64,000 bases of DNA from Campylobacter sp. MIT 12-8780 (GCF_006864535.1 NZ_QHLL01000003.1:124001-188000); one strand, 5' to 3'; shown: positions 46,463 through 55,489, counted from the first letter of the stretch. Translations and numbers: made by a program. The notes: generated by a model not told the origin, from the letters alone.

Positions 46463-47908
46463 TCATTTAAAACGCATTTGCGAAATAAATTTAGAGTCCC
46501 TAAAGAACTCTTTTGGCGAACACATAAGCTTTCTAAATAGCCTATAAAACTTAGTTTGTGAGAGTTTAGCCTCTAAAAAAGCTGGTAAAAGCTTAAATTT
46601 AGTATGCTTAAGCTCATAAATATAAGGCTTAAATATGAGTGATTTTAAAGGATAAAAACTTTTTTTATGAGCTTGAAAATTACTTATTTCTTGAAGTAAA
46701 TTTTCATTTATAATTTTGCCTTGAAACTCTTTAAAATGCCAAAGTTCAAGCTCATTTTTATCTTTTTGAAGCTCACATACTGCATATTCAAGCCTGTGTT
46801 GTTTTATACATTCTAAAAACTGAATTTGAGAAGATAAATAAGACGCATTAAACAAAATCAAAGCAATTTTTTCTTGTTCAAGAAAGCTTAAAAACTCGGT
46901 TTCATTTTGAAACTCCTTATATACAAAAGAGCCAAAATACACGCTTGCTATCCTAAAACTTAAAAGTTCCTTACTTAAAACAAGCACCTTTTGATCTTGT
47001 GCTTCTTTACGTTGTAACACCTGAGGTAAGCTTTGTAAAAAACTTTGCTCGTCTTTAAAATACTTTTCTAATTTTGTAAAAAATAAACGATGATTGGCTT
47101 CTTTGTTGCTTAGATAATTGTTTTGATTAGGCTCAATGTGCCAAAAATGATACACAAAAAGCGAGTAAAAAGCACTTTCATAGCCAAGTAAGGAAAATAA
47201 AGCCCTGAAACCTTTAAATTCATTAAAATGCCAGTTTCTACTATCATAAGCTAAATTTGCTGGCATTTTTTCAAAATGCACGCAAGCTTTTAAAGCGCGG
47301 GCAAACAAATCAAAATCCTCATAGCCATGCCCCACAAAGCCTTCATCATTGCCACCAAGTTCAAGAAATTTATATTTATGCATTATAAAAGAGCTAGAAA
47401 AAAAGGCAAGAAATTTACACATTTTTTGCTCATTAAGCAAATCATTTTGCACTAAAGTATCCCAAAAATTTGGACTTTGGCTAAGCAAAAACTCACTTGC
47501 TTCTTGTTTAAGATAAATACAAGGAAGCAACAATAAAGCATTTGGGTTTGCATCAATGCCCTTTACACATATAAGCTCAAGGAGTTTTGCAAGACTTTGA
47601 GGTGAAATTTCACAATCTACGTCTAAAAACATCACCACATTTGCCCTAGCATTGATTGCACCTAAATTTCTACATTTGCCTTGAGAAAAATATACTTGAA
47701 TTTCGTCTTTGATATAAATATGTCCAGACTTTACAATACACTCTTTTACACTCTCATCAAAGCAACTTGAAAAGCCCTCAACAAAGATATACTCCACCTT
47801 CTCATCGCTTTTATAAGCACAAGCTTTTTGCAATACTCTTTCTTTGATATAAGCTCGCTCAACACTTAAGCCAAAGGGGATAATGATACTTAGCTTGGGA
47901 TTTTTCAT
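46463..47908 (-). CDS. Capsule-type glycosyltransferase (GT-A with GHGYEDFD motif)
   Basis: A 481-residue protein. It starts KNPKLSIIIPFGLSVERAYI, has the donor-metal VDCE in NVVMFLDVDCEISP, and the galactosyltransferase-like GGNDEGFVGHGYEDFDLFARAL. The pattern of chondroitin/GalNAc-type transferases is GWGxEDxD. Residues about 290-400 are of unknown fold, and the tail carries KLMCSPKEFFRDSKF, a basic motif I associate with Campylobacter capsule transferases. It lies 25 bp after nssR, same direction. A TACAAT lies 6 bp before the ATG, so any local transcript would be nearly leaderless. Confidence 0.82.
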   Translation of the reverse strand: MKNPKLSIIIPFGLSVERAYIKERVLQKACAYKSDEKVEYIFVEGFSSCFDESVKECIVKSGHIYIKDEIQVYFSQGKCRNLGAINARANVVMFLDVDCEISPQSLAKLLELICVKGIDANPNALLLLPCIYLKQEASEFLLSQSPNFWDTLVQNDLLNEQKMCKFLAFFSSSFIMHKYKFLELGGNDEGFVGHGYEDFDLFARALKACVHFEKMPANLAYDSRNWHFNEFKGFRALFSLLGYESAFYSLFVYHFWHIEPNQNNYLSNKEANHRLFFTKLEKYFKDEQSFLQSLPQVLQRKEAQDQKVLVLSKELLSFRIASVYFGSFVYKEFQNETEFLSFLEQEKIALILFNASYLSSQIQFLECIKQHRLEYAVCELQKDKNELELWHFKEFQGKIINENLLQEISNFQAHKKSFYPLKSLIFKPYIYELKHTKFKLLPAFLEAKLSQTKFYRLFRKLMCSPKEFFRDSKFISQMRFK

Positions 47909-47933
47909 AGCATTATTGTAACAAAATCTGCCT

Positions 47934-48527
47934 TTATAAAAGCTTGAAAAGTTCGTTTTTGTTTGTGATTTTAATCTTGCCCTTGTGCGTATCGATTAAA
48001 GCTTTATTTTTAAGCTCTTTAATCAATCTTGAAAGAGATTCAGCTCTTGAATTAAGCTTTTGTGCGATTTGTTTTTGCGTCAAAGAGCTTAAATTTGCTT
48101 CATTTTCAAGTAAAAAATATAGGAATTTTTGCCTTAAATCAAGACTTTGGGTACCAAGCTCTTTTTCTAAAATTTGAATCTTTTTAAACAAAGAGCTAAT
48201 AAGCATTAAAGCGATTTTTGAATCCTCTTGACAAAGAGTCTTAAACTGCTTAAAATCAAGCTCTAAAATTTCACTTTCCTTTTCACAAATAGCACTTGCT
48301 GGATAGTTTAAGCCCTCAAATGCTGGCATTTCGGCGATAAAAGATATAGGCGTAAAATGATGGATACTTAGTTCCTTTCCTGCAGCTAAAGTCTTATAAA
48401 CCCTTACTTCTCCGCTTAGCAAGATAAAAAATAATTCTGCTTTTTCACCTTCAAAAAACAAAATATTTCCTTTTTGATATCGCTTTTTTCTCCCTATGCG
48501 AAGAAAAATTTCAAGCACATTTTGCAT
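47934..48527 (-). CDS. nssR: NssR-type Crp/Fnr regulator of nitrosative stress
   Basis: A 197-residue regulator. The N-terminal cyclic-nucleotide-type beta roll (1-115) has KGNILFFEGEKAELFFILLSGEVRVYKTL. A dimer helix follows, and the C-terminal winged HTH has LTQKQIAQKLNSRAESLSRLIKELK. No N-terminal Fnr-type Cys cluster is present, which separates it from oxygen-sensing Fnr. I start it at ATG 48527 with GGGA just upstream; 14 more codons are open. It is divergent from ctb, the same arrangement as Cj0466-Cj0465c, where NssR activates the globin genes under NO stress. Confidence 0.9.
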   Translation of the reverse strand: MQNVLEIFLRIGRKKRYQKGNILFFEGEKAELFFILLSGEVRVYKTLAAGKELSIHHFTPISFIAEMPAFEGLNYPASAICEKESEILELDFKQFKTLCQEDSKIALMLISSLFKKIQILEKELGTQSLDLRQKFLYFLLENEANLSSLTQKQIAQKLNSRAESLSRLIKELKNKALIDTHKGKIKITNKNELFKLL

Positions 48528-48555
48528 ATTTTTCCCTAGTTTTTTTATCTTAATT

Positions 48556-48569
48556 TTAACACAAATCAA
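48556..48569 (+). promoter_or_regulatory. Candidate NssR operator upstream of ctb
   Basis: TTAAC-ACAA-ATCAA matches one perfect and one degenerate half of the TTAAC-N4-GTTAA site known for NssR. A TATACT -10 at 48592-48597 predicts a start near 48604, placing the operator centre (48562.5) at about -41.5, the class II activator position. Confidence 0.7.
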
Positions 48570-48625
48570 TAATTTTTAAAGAAAATTTTCTTATACTTTA
48601 GCTTCAAATTTAACAAGGAGAAAAA

Positions 48626-49003
48626 ATGAAGTTAGATACTATAAATAAAGAAGGTATCGATCGTTTAATGGAAATTTTTTATGAAAAGATTAGACGCGAT
48701 AAGGATTTAGGAGCGATTTTTAACGCTAAGGTTGGCACAGATGATGAAGCATGGCAAAACCATAAAGCAAAAATCAGTAATTTCTGGCAGGGTATGCTTT
48801 TAGGACAAGGTGATTATAACGGACAGCCTATGAAGGCTCATATTGAGTTACCGCCTTTTCCGCGTGAGTTTTTTGATACTTGGTTAAAACTTTTTGAAGA
48901 AAGCTTAAATCAAGTTTTTAACGAAGAAATGAGTGCGGTGATCTTGCAAAGAGCGCAAATGATCGCTAGAAATTTTCAAAATGTTTTATATGCTGGGCGT
49001 TAA
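48626..49003 (+). CDS. ctb: Group III truncated haemoglobin Ctb
   Basis: A 125-residue haem protein, active in oxygen/NO handling in the cytoplasm. Key residues of the Campylobacter globin are kept: Tyr19 (B10), His46 (E7), proximal His72 (F8, in MKAHIELPPFP) and a Trp (86) in the G helix region. AAGGAG lies before the ATG. In C. jejuni it is induced by NssR under nitrosative stress. The operator described at 48556 supports the same control here. Confidence 0.96.
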   Translation: MKLDTINKEGIDRLMEIFYEKIRRDKDLGAIFNAKVGTDDEAWQNHKAKISNFWQGMLLGQGDYNGQPMKAHIELPPFPREFFDTWLKLFEESLNQVFNEEMSAVILQRAQMIARNFQNVLYAGR

Positions 49004-49105
49004 GGCGTATTGAAAACAAAATCGATCTTAAGTTTATACTTTTGCTTTGTGTGAGGTGTAAATTTAAGATTTATATGTTTAAAAGCACAAAAATAAGCAA
49101 GTTTT

Positions 49106-49729
49106 TTACTCTTTATTTTTATACTCATACGAAAACACGGGCAAAGCCCAACCATAACAAATCGCTAAAAGTCTAAAAGCAACGCCAAAAAAAAGAGTGA
49201 TTAAAGTAGTGCCTAAGCTGTTAAATTTGACAAATTCTATCAAAATATAATACAAAGCCCCAGCACTCATCGAAACAGCAGCATAAAGCTCTTTTTGAAA
49301 GACAAGAGGGATTCTCGCACACAATGTATCTCTTAAAATTCCACCAAATACACCAGTAATCACAGCTGCACTCACAGCGATGATAAAGCCATAACCCTCT
49401 GCTATAGCTATACTTGCTCCTAAGATACTAAACACCACAAGCCCAACCGCATCAAGAGCCAAAAAAAGCCCCTCAAGGCGAGTGATGAGACGCGGAATTT
49501 GAGTTGTGATGAGCGCACAAATACAGATTAAGATCACATATTCAGGATGAGCTACCCAAGTTAAAGGATAGTGTCCTAAAAGTATATCTCTAATGCTTCC
49601 TCCACCAATAGCTGTAACCAAAGCGATAAAGATCACACCAAACAAATCCATCTTATGCCGCCCAGCAGCAATCGCTCCTGTCATCGCTTCAGCAGAAATT
49701 CCAATGATATAAAGTGTAGTTAAAAGCAT
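49106..49729 (-). CDS. UPF0126/TRIC-family membrane protein
   Basis: A 207-residue membrane protein with seven predicted helices in two similar halves. Repeat landmarks are [38 protein letters not shown] and [33 protein letters not shown], with the paired GGG(x)xRD motifs of the family. Bacterial relatives form trimeric cation channels. I start it at ATG 49729 ([10 protein letters not shown]); 11 upstream codons are open but overlap the spacer before tRNA-Leu. Confidence 0.87.
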   Translation of the reverse strand: MLLTTLYIIGISAEAMTGAIAAGRHKMDLFGVIFIALVTAIGGGSIRDILLGHYPLTWVAHPEYVILICICALITTQIPRLITRLEGLFLALDAVGLVVFSILGASIAIAEGYGFIIAVSAAVITGVFGGILRDTLCARIPLVFQKELYAAVSMSAGALYYILIEFVKFNSLGTTLITLFFGVAFRLLAICYGWALPVFSYEYKNKE

Positions 49730-49774
49730 AAATTTTCTTAAAAGTGTATTGCAAATTTGCAAAATGTCAGTTCA

Positions 49775-49861
49775 TGGTGCCCAAGGTCGGACTCGAACCG
49801 ACACAAGGTTGCCCTTACTAGATTTTGAGTCTAGCGCGTCTACCAGTTTCACCACTTGGGC
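49775..49861 (-). tRNA. tRNA-Leu (anticodon CAA)
   Basis: An 87-nt class II tRNA with CCA encoded. Acceptor arms GCCCAAG/CTTGGGC, D-arm TGGTGAAACTGGTAGACGCG, anticodon stem CTAGA/TCTAG with loop CTCAAAA (CAA), a long variable arm and T-loop TTCGAGT. It lies 97 bp before the flgL σ54 promoter, on the other strand. Confidence 0.97.
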
Positions 49862-49909
49862 TTATTAAAAAGTGAGATTATACACTATTTAAATTTAAAA
49901 AAGACTTTA

Positions 49910-49940
49910 AAGCTTCAAAAAAAATATTTTTAGCCGATTT
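49910..49940 (+). promoter_or_regulatory. Sigma-28-like element upstream of flgL
   Basis: AAGCTTCAAA followed by GCCGATTTAG at the same 25-bp offset as in front of flaG (52302-52332). GCCGAT is the core of sigma-28 -10 boxes. The distance to the AAGCTTC element is longer than the usual -35/-10 gap, so only the -10 part is firm. Confidence 0.5.
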
Positions 49941-49958
49941 AGCCTTAAATTTAAAAAA

Positions 49959-49975
49959 TGGAACTCTTTTTGCTT
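49959..49975 (+). promoter_or_regulatory. Sigma-54 (RpoN) promoter of flgL
   Basis: TGGAAC-TCTTT-TTGCTT with GG at 49960 and GC at 49972, the -24/-12 spacing and consensus of Campylobacter flagellar sigma-54 promoters. The expected start is near 49985, 27 bp before the chosen ATG. Confidence 0.88.
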
Positions 49976-50011
49976 GTATTAAGCAAAAGAAACCATGATC
50001 AAGGACAAACA

Positions 50012-52255
50012 ATGCGAATCACTAATCAGCTCACAAATTACCATTCGATCAGCTCCGTCCAGCAAGCTATGTCAAATTTTTACAAAGTTAGCAACCAAGT
50101 CAGCACAGGCTTGCAAATTCAAAACTCCTTTGAATCAGCAAACACCTATATAGACAACACTCGTCTTGAATACGAACTTAAAACCCTAGAACAAGTCGAA
50201 AAGGCTGCCTCGCTTGCCAATGAAATGACAAAAAACACAGACAAAGCCTTAGGCGATATCGTTTCGCTTATCGAGCAATTTAAAGTCAAAGTAACTCAAG
50301 CAGCAAGCGATAGTCAAACACAAACTTCAAGAGAAGCCATAGCAAAAGAACTCACCCGCATCAAAGAAGAGATTGTAAATATCGCAAATACAAGTGTTAA
50401 TGGGCAGTTTTTATTCTCAGGATCGCTTAGTGGCACAAAGCCTTTTGATCAATCAGGAAATTATTATGGCGATAATAAATCAATGAATATCGTTACAGGA
50501 GACAGCACACAAAGCGCTTACAATGTCTCAGGTTATGATCTTTTTTACAAAGCAGACAATGACTTTAAAAAGCAAATTACCACAAATGTAAGCTTTACAG
50601 ACAATCGCTATGATTTAAATCAAAACCCAGATAAAACAACCTATCTTGATGGCAATGCTGCGATTAGAAATTTAATAGGACTTGGCTATGTAAGGGAAAA
50701 CAATCCTCCTCTTGATCCAACAACGGATTTTGAAACAACACCAAAAGACTTTCCACCAACCGCCCTTTATGTGCAAGGCACAAGACCAGATGGGACGAGC
50801 TTTAAAAGTGCTGTGCTTATGCAGCCAGGCGATACTTTACAAGGTATGCTTGATAAAATCGGCGCATTGTATGGCAACACCGATACAAATAAAGTCGTTG
50901 ATATCAGCATTAACAATAGCGGGCAAATTCAAATCACAGACTTAAAACAAGGCAATAACACTCTTGATTTTCACGCTGTGGCTTTTACTCCGCAGGTTCA
51001 AAACTCTACTGAATTAGATCGTATCAATGAGGATTTGCAAGCTCAAGGAAACAGCTTAACAGACTTGACAAATATAGTTATGCAACAAGCCTTAGGAGCA
51101 AATGGCGATCTTACTAATCTTACAAGTCCGGTAAATATAGGCATAAACGGAAATAACTACTCTATAAGCTTGCAACAAACTGATTTTATCTTTAGTAAGA
51201 TGACTGATACGCTTGGCAATGCAACAAATGGGGCAGATTATGATAATGTCTTTTTTGAAACAAGTGGCAACAAGGTTATAGGCAATATCTCACAAATCAC
51301 AAAAGCAGATGGAGTGTATGCTACAGCTTCAACCAAACTTAGCGAAGTCGCAACAGGAGATTTAGCAAATACTACGCTAAATTTAGTCGTCAATTCAAAA
51401 GGCGGAAACACCTATAATGTCACTATTGACTTAGGAAATTCAAGCGTAAGCTATGAAGATCCAGCAAATCCGGGGCAAAATATCACTTTTCCTATCATGC
51501 ATACTAATCCAGCTACTTCAAATAATGGTGTAGTAACTCCAAGCAATGATATTACTTATAAGCAACTCAATGATGTCATAGGGCTTTTTGCTTCAGATCA
51601 AATGCCAACAGCAACCATACCAGTAAATGCAAACCAAGTTACAGCAGCTGATTTTCAAACCTACAATACCGCTTTGCAAAATTCAAAATCAACCGTTGAA
51701 GTTAGCCTTGATTATAAAGGACGCATTACGATTACTGATAAGCTTTCAACCGGCACAAACATAGGCGTAGCTATGCACGATAGCCAAAGCACGCAGTTTC
51801 CAGCTCTACCGCTTACCACCACAGCTCAAGTAACAGATGGTGCGGCTTTATCCTTTAGTGCAAATAATGCTTTAATCATTGATGAGCCTCATGTTGATCT
51901 TATAAAAGACTTAGAACTGATGATTGATTCTGTTTTAGAAGGCAATATGAGAGCTGATTCTGAAGGTAAAGATCCAAGAAATACAGGTATGCAAGGAGCG
52001 CTTGAAAGGCTTGATCATTTAGGCGAACATTTAAGAAAACAAAGAACGCAAATCGGTGCAAGTGCAAAAGCTATCGAGGATACTGAATCAAGAGTAAAAC
52101 TTTTAAAAGTCAATATCCAAAGCGTAAAATCAGAAGTCATTGATACTGATCTTGCTGAAGCGCTTACACAGATGATGCAAACACAGCTTACCTATCAAGC
52201 AGCGATGAAAGCTTCAACAACGCTTTCTCAGCTCAGTTTGCTTAATTATATGTAA
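50012..52255 (+). CDS. flgL: Flagellar hook-filament junction protein FlgL
   Basis: A 747-residue flagellin-like junction protein (long Campylobacter form, often annotated flaD). The N-terminal coiled-coil segment MRITNQLTNYHSISSVQQ (1-120) and the C-terminal VIDTDLAEALTQMMQTQLTYQAAM (650-747) are the conserved D0/D1 helices. Residues 150-640 are variable beta-rich domain exposed on the filament. The start at ATG 50012 has AAGGAC upstream; an earlier ATG at 49958 would overlap the σ54 promoter and is rejected. Transcription is probably RpoN-dependent. Confidence 0.94.
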   Translation: MRITNQLTNYHSISSVQQAMSNFYKVSNQVSTGLQIQNSFESANTYIDNTRLEYELKTLEQVEKAASLANEMTKNTDKALGDIVSLIEQFKVKVTQAASDSQTQTSREAIAKELTRIKEEIVNIANTSVNGQFLFSGSLSGTKPFDQSGNYYGDNKSMNIVTGDSTQSAYNVSGYDLFYKADNDFKKQITTNVSFTDNRYDLNQNPDKTTYLDGNAAIRNLIGLGYVRENNPPLDPTTDFETTPKDFPPTALYVQGTRPDGTSFKSAVLMQPGDTLQGMLDKIGALYGNTDTNKVVDISINNSGQIQITDLKQGNNTLDFHAVAFTPQVQNSTELDRINEDLQAQGNSLTDLTNIVMQQALGANGDLTNLTSPVNIGINGNNYSISLQQTDFIFSKMTDTLGNATNGADYDNVFFETSGNKVIGNISQITKADGVYATASTKLSEVATGDLANTTLNLVVNSKGGNTYNVTIDLGNSSVSYEDPANPGQNITFPIMHTNPATSNNGVVTPSNDITYKQLNDVIGLFASDQMPTATIPVNANQVTAADFQTYNTALQNSKSTVEVSLDYKGRITITDKLSTGTNIGVAMHDSQSTQFPALPLTTTAQVTDGAALSFSANNALIIDEPHVDLIKDLELMIDSVLEGNMRADSEGKDPRNTGMQGALERLDHLGEHLRKQRTQIGASAKAIEDTESRVKLLKVNIQSVKSEVIDTDLAEALTQMMQTQLTYQAAMKASTTLSQLSLLNYM

Positions 52256-52301
52256 AAGAGCTTTGCTATAAATTTAAAAAAATGCAAAAAATTTATGAAA
52301 A

Positions 52302-52332
52302 AAGCTTCAAATTTATTTTTTGTAGCCGATAT
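52302..52332 (+). promoter_or_regulatory. Sigma-28-type promoter of flaG
   Basis: AAGCTTCAAA and, 25 bp later, CCGATATAG, matching the CGATAT -10 of Campylobacter FliA promoters. It lies 39 bp before the flaG ATG. Confidence 0.72.
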
Positions 52333-52370
52333 AGTCTTTTAAGGAAAGACTATTTTTAAAAGGACTTAAA

Positions 52371-52751
52371 ATGGAAATAGCAAAGATAAATGGCTCAAAC
52401 TTGGATTTATCCATGAGTAAGCTTACAACAAGTCAAGCGCAAAATGCTTCGCCAAGGCAAAGTATTCACAATGCTGTGCAAAACACACAACAAAGCAGTG
52501 GCGATTCGCAAAACGATCAGCTTGCTAAGGATAAGGATTTAAACCAAATTGCGCAGAATTTAAACGAGCAAATGAAGTCTTTAGATACAAACATTCGTTT
52601 TGCATATAGCGATAAGATAGAAGGACTTTATATCAGTGTCACTGAAAAGGACACAGGTAGGGTTATCCGCCAAATTCCTAGCGAAGAGGCGATGAAAATG
52701 GCTGAACACTTTAAAAACGCCATAGGCTTAATATTTGATAAGGAGGGTTAA
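52371..52751 (+). CDS. flaG: Flagellar protein FlaG
   Basis: A 126-residue protein; FlaG affects filament length in Campylobacter. The first 55 residues are Gln/Ser/Asn-rich and probably disordered. The FlaG domain (about 62-126) has LDTNIRFAYSDKIEGLYISVTEKDTGRVIRQIPSEEAMKMAEH, typical of the family. AAAGGA precedes the ATG and fliD begins 3 bp after the stop, so flaG-fliD-fliS form an operon. Confidence 0.93.
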   Translation: MEIAKINGSNLDLSMSKLTTSQAQNASPRQSIHNAVQNTQQSSGDSQNDQLAKDKDLNQIAQNLNEQMKSLDTNIRFAYSDKIEGLYISVTEKDTGRVIRQIPSEEAMKMAEHFKNAIGLIFDKEG

Positions 52752-52754
52752 ACA

Positions 52755-54683
52755 ATGGCACTAGGTTCTTTAGGAAGCATAGGTATAGCTTCAAGCGTTT
52801 TAACAACAGAAACTTTAAATAAACTCAAAGAGGCTGAAGAGGGAAATATCATCAAGCCTTATACCACAAAAATGGAAAAAAACACCGCTAAGCAAACAGC
52901 AATTACTGAGCTTAACACCAAACTTTTATCTTTTCAAACTGCTGTTTCTTCACTAGGAGATGCAACAGCTTTTGCCAAAAGAACGGTAAATGCCAGCGTA
53001 ACAGGTGATAGTGCTGCAGCGAGCTTAAGTGCAAGTAGCGGGGTAAGCACACAAAGTTTGAGTGTAAAAGTTGATCAAATCGCTCAAAAAGATGTGTTTC
53101 AAAGCAAAGGCATTACTGCTGATACAGATAGAGTTTTACAAAGCGGACAAAATGCAACAAGCTTTACTATCGTGCAAGGCAATAGCAAATACACCATTAG
53201 AGTTGATGCAAATACAACTTATGCGGACTTAGCTGAAAAAATCAACTCAGCAACAAGTGGAAATGTCCAAGCTAAACTTGTAAAAACAGGTGAGGCAAAT
53301 ACACCTTATCGTCTTACTTTATCAAGCAAAGAAACAGGCACAGACAATGCAATCAAGCTCGTTGATGGTGATGGCACACTTGATAAGGCTGGAAATTTTA
53401 ACTCAACTCAAGCTTCGGCTGATTTGCTTGCTAATCTTGGTTGGGAACTTGATAAAACAACAACTAATGGCAAAGAAGGCTATGCTATAAAAGATCCAAA
53501 TGGGGAATATCATATCAAAAAAGCTCAAAATGCTGAATTTACACTTGATGGTGTAAAAATGATACGCCAAAGCAACGAAGTTAAAGATATAGGTGCTGGA
53601 CTTACTTTAACACTTAAAAAAGCAGGCGAAATTAACTTTGATATCAAGCAAGATACTGAAGCTTTAGGCACAGCTATGGAAGAACTTGTTGAAAAATACA
53701 ACGATCTTATGACTCAACTTGAAACAGCGACTAAATACGACACTGAAACAGGTGTGGCTGGTGAATTACAAGGCTTAAGTATAGTCACAAGTATAAGATC
53801 AAATATCGTCAATTCACTCTTTCAAAGCCAAGCTGTAGAAGGAACAGAGCTTGATGAAAATGGAAATTCAAAAGCTACAACTGTTATGCTTTCTATGCAG
53901 GATTTTGGTTTGACACTCAGCCAAACAGGAACTCTAAGCTTTGATAAAAGCACTTTTGATGAGAAAATAGCTGAGGATATTGACTTGGCTGAGAGATTTT
54001 TTGCTGGAACAAGTGGCTTTGAAGAACTCGAAGTTACAGGTTCAGCAACTCAAGCGAAATTTGATGCAGATATAGACTTTACAGGTAAAGAATTTAAAAT
54101 CACTTTCAATGATAAAACCTATGATTTATCCAAAGATAAAGATGGCAATGTCTTTGAACTCAAAGGAGGCACACCAGAAGAAAGAGCTCAAAAGCTCATC
54201 GATCATATCAATAGCTTTGGTATAGAAGATTTAAAAGTATCTATGCAAGAGCTTACCATTGGTGTGGATGCTAAAGGTGACCCTGTTAAAGGCTATGCAA
54301 TCAAATTCAAAAGCGATAATGGCTCAGACTTTGAACTTACTGGTGATAAAGATGTGCTTGAAAAAATGGGCTTAGAAGCAACTAAAGTTACACCACAAAT
54401 CGAGCAAGGCACAGGCGTTTTTGCTGATCTAAAAAGTGTGCTTGAGGGTGTAACAAGCACAAAAAGTGCAAGCAAAGGTTCTTTGACACTTTATAGCGAA
54501 CAGCTTACTGCTGAAAACAAAGCGATGAAAGAGTCAAAAGAAAAATCTCAAGCAAGCATAGACGCGCGTTATGAGACTATGGCAGAGCAATGGATACAAT
54601 ATGATAGGATCATTTCCAAGCTCCAAACACAAGGGCAGTATATTACTCAAATGATAAACGCTCAAAACAGCAACAGTCAATAA
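52755..54683 (+). CDS. fliD: Flagellar filament cap protein FliD
   Basis: A 642-residue protein that caps the filament and helps insert flagellin subunits. The N-terminal FliD_N domain carries TAITELNTKLLSFQTAVSSLGD and the C-terminal FliD_C coiled coil ends SIDARYETMAEQWIQYDRIISKLQTQGQYITQMINAQNS. The size matches C. jejuni FliD. AGGAGG lies just before the ATG. It is surface-exposed and immunogenic in C. jejuni. Confidence 0.95.
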   Translation: MALGSLGSIGIASSVLTTETLNKLKEAEEGNIIKPYTTKMEKNTAKQTAITELNTKLLSFQTAVSSLGDATAFAKRTVNASVTGDSAAASLSASSGVSTQSLSVKVDQIAQKDVFQSKGITADTDRVLQSGQNATSFTIVQGNSKYTIRVDANTTYADLAEKINSATSGNVQAKLVKTGEANTPYRLTLSSKETGTDNAIKLVDGDGTLDKAGNFNSTQASADLLANLGWELDKTTTNGKEGYAIKDPNGEYHIKKAQNAEFTLDGVKMIRQSNEVKDIGAGLTLTLKKAGEINFDIKQDTEALGTAMEELVEKYNDLMTQLETATKYDTETGVAGELQGLSIVTSIRSNIVNSLFQSQAVEGTELDENGNSKATTVMLSMQDFGLTLSQTGTLSFDKSTFDEKIAEDIDLAERFFAGTSGFEELEVTGSATQAKFDADIDFTGKEFKITFNDKTYDLSKDKDGNVFELKGGTPEERAQKLIDHINSFGIEDLKVSMQELTIGVDAKGDPVKGYAIKFKSDNGSDFELTGDKDVLEKMGLEATKVTPQIEQGTGVFADLKSVLEGVTSTKSASKGSLTLYSEQLTAENKAMKESKEKSQASIDARYETMAEQWIQYDRIISKLQTQGQYITQMINAQNSNSQ

Positions 54684-54700
54684 TTTAAGAGGAACAAACA

Positions 54701-55084
54701 ATGAATAGTCTTGCATATAATGCCTACTCTCAAAACCAAGTTGGTATAGAATCACCACAAAAATTGGTTGAAATGCTGTATGAGGGGCTTTTACGTTTTT
54801 GCTCTCGTATCAAAGTTTGTATTAAAAATGAAGATATAGAACAAAGAGTGTATTATGTTAAACGCGCTACTGCGATTTTTATCGAGCTTTTAAATAGTCT
54901 TGATTATGAAAAAGGTGGCGATGTGGCATATTACCTTAGTGGGCTTTATACAAGAGAAATTCAACTTCTGGCTTTAGCAAATCTTAAAAATGATGAAGCT
55001 AAGGTTGATGAAGTGATTAATGTCGTCAAAGGCTTACTTGAAGCTTGGCGTGAGGTTCATGAAAATGCAAGCGTGGCTCAGTAA
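54701..55084 (+). CDS. fliS: Flagellin export chaperone FliS
   Basis: A 127-residue all-helical cytosolic chaperone that binds flagellin C-termini until export. It begins SLAYNAYSQNQVGIESPQKLVEMLYEGLLRF, with the typical Y-x-x-N/Q and LYEG elements, and has AIFIELLNSLDYEKGGDVAYYLSGLYT. AGAGGA precedes the ATG. It overlaps the next small gene by 20 bp. Confidence 0.94.
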   Translation: MNSLAYNAYSQNQVGIESPQKLVEMLYEGLLRFCSRIKVCIKNEDIEQRVYYVKRATAIFIELLNSLDYEKGGDVAYYLSGLYTREIQLLALANLKNDEAKVDEVINVVKGLLEAWREVHENASVAQ

Positions 55085-55289
55085 TTTAAAACTTGCTGTT
55101 ATAGAAGAAGATATAAGTGCTCTTGAAGATTTGCTTGATAGCTTTGCGCCTCAAAATATGAATACTCAAGAGCTCATAGAAGCAAAGGCTTTGATCGAAG
55201 AAGCCTTTGTTCTTATGCAAAACAAAAAAGCCGTCCTTGCAGTAAATATGAAAAAATTTCAAAGAGCAAAAGAATTTCTTAAATCCTAA
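55065..55289 (+). CDS. Small helical protein downstream of fliS (possible FliT-type chaperone)
   Basis: A 74-residue protein predicted to be almost wholly alpha-helical: LKLAVIEEDISALEDLLDS, then IEAKALIEEAFVLMQNKKAVLAVNMKKFQRAKEFL. I take ATG 55065, which has GAGG 9 bp upstream; another ATG at 55059 is in frame. It overlaps fliS by 20 bp and ends the flagellar operon. Position and size fit a FliT-like chaperone, but I see no specific FliT motif; the C. jejuni counterpart is Cj0550 (from memory). Confidence 0.7.
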   Translation: MQAWLSNLKLAVIEEDISALEDLLDSFAPQNMNTQELIEAKALIEEAFVLMQNKKAVLAVNMKKFQRAKEFLKS

Positions 55290-55489
55290 AACCCCATATC
55301 CTATCATCATAAAGAAAACTTGACTTTTAAAACAAATTGCATAGAAAACAACAAAACATAAATACACTTCATTTTTATCATTATCAGGTTAAAGTCATAT
55401 TTAAAAAAAAGCAACATGAGGATAAGAAATTAAAATCAAAATATAAAACAAACGATAAAAAATTCTAAAAAGTTCCAAAAAGCTAAATC

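Noticed and set aside
49958-50011. Upstream extension of flgL to ATG 49958
   Set aside because: It covers the sigma-54 promoter and lacks flagellin-family sequence; the ATG at 50012 has a ribosome site and the conserved N-terminus.
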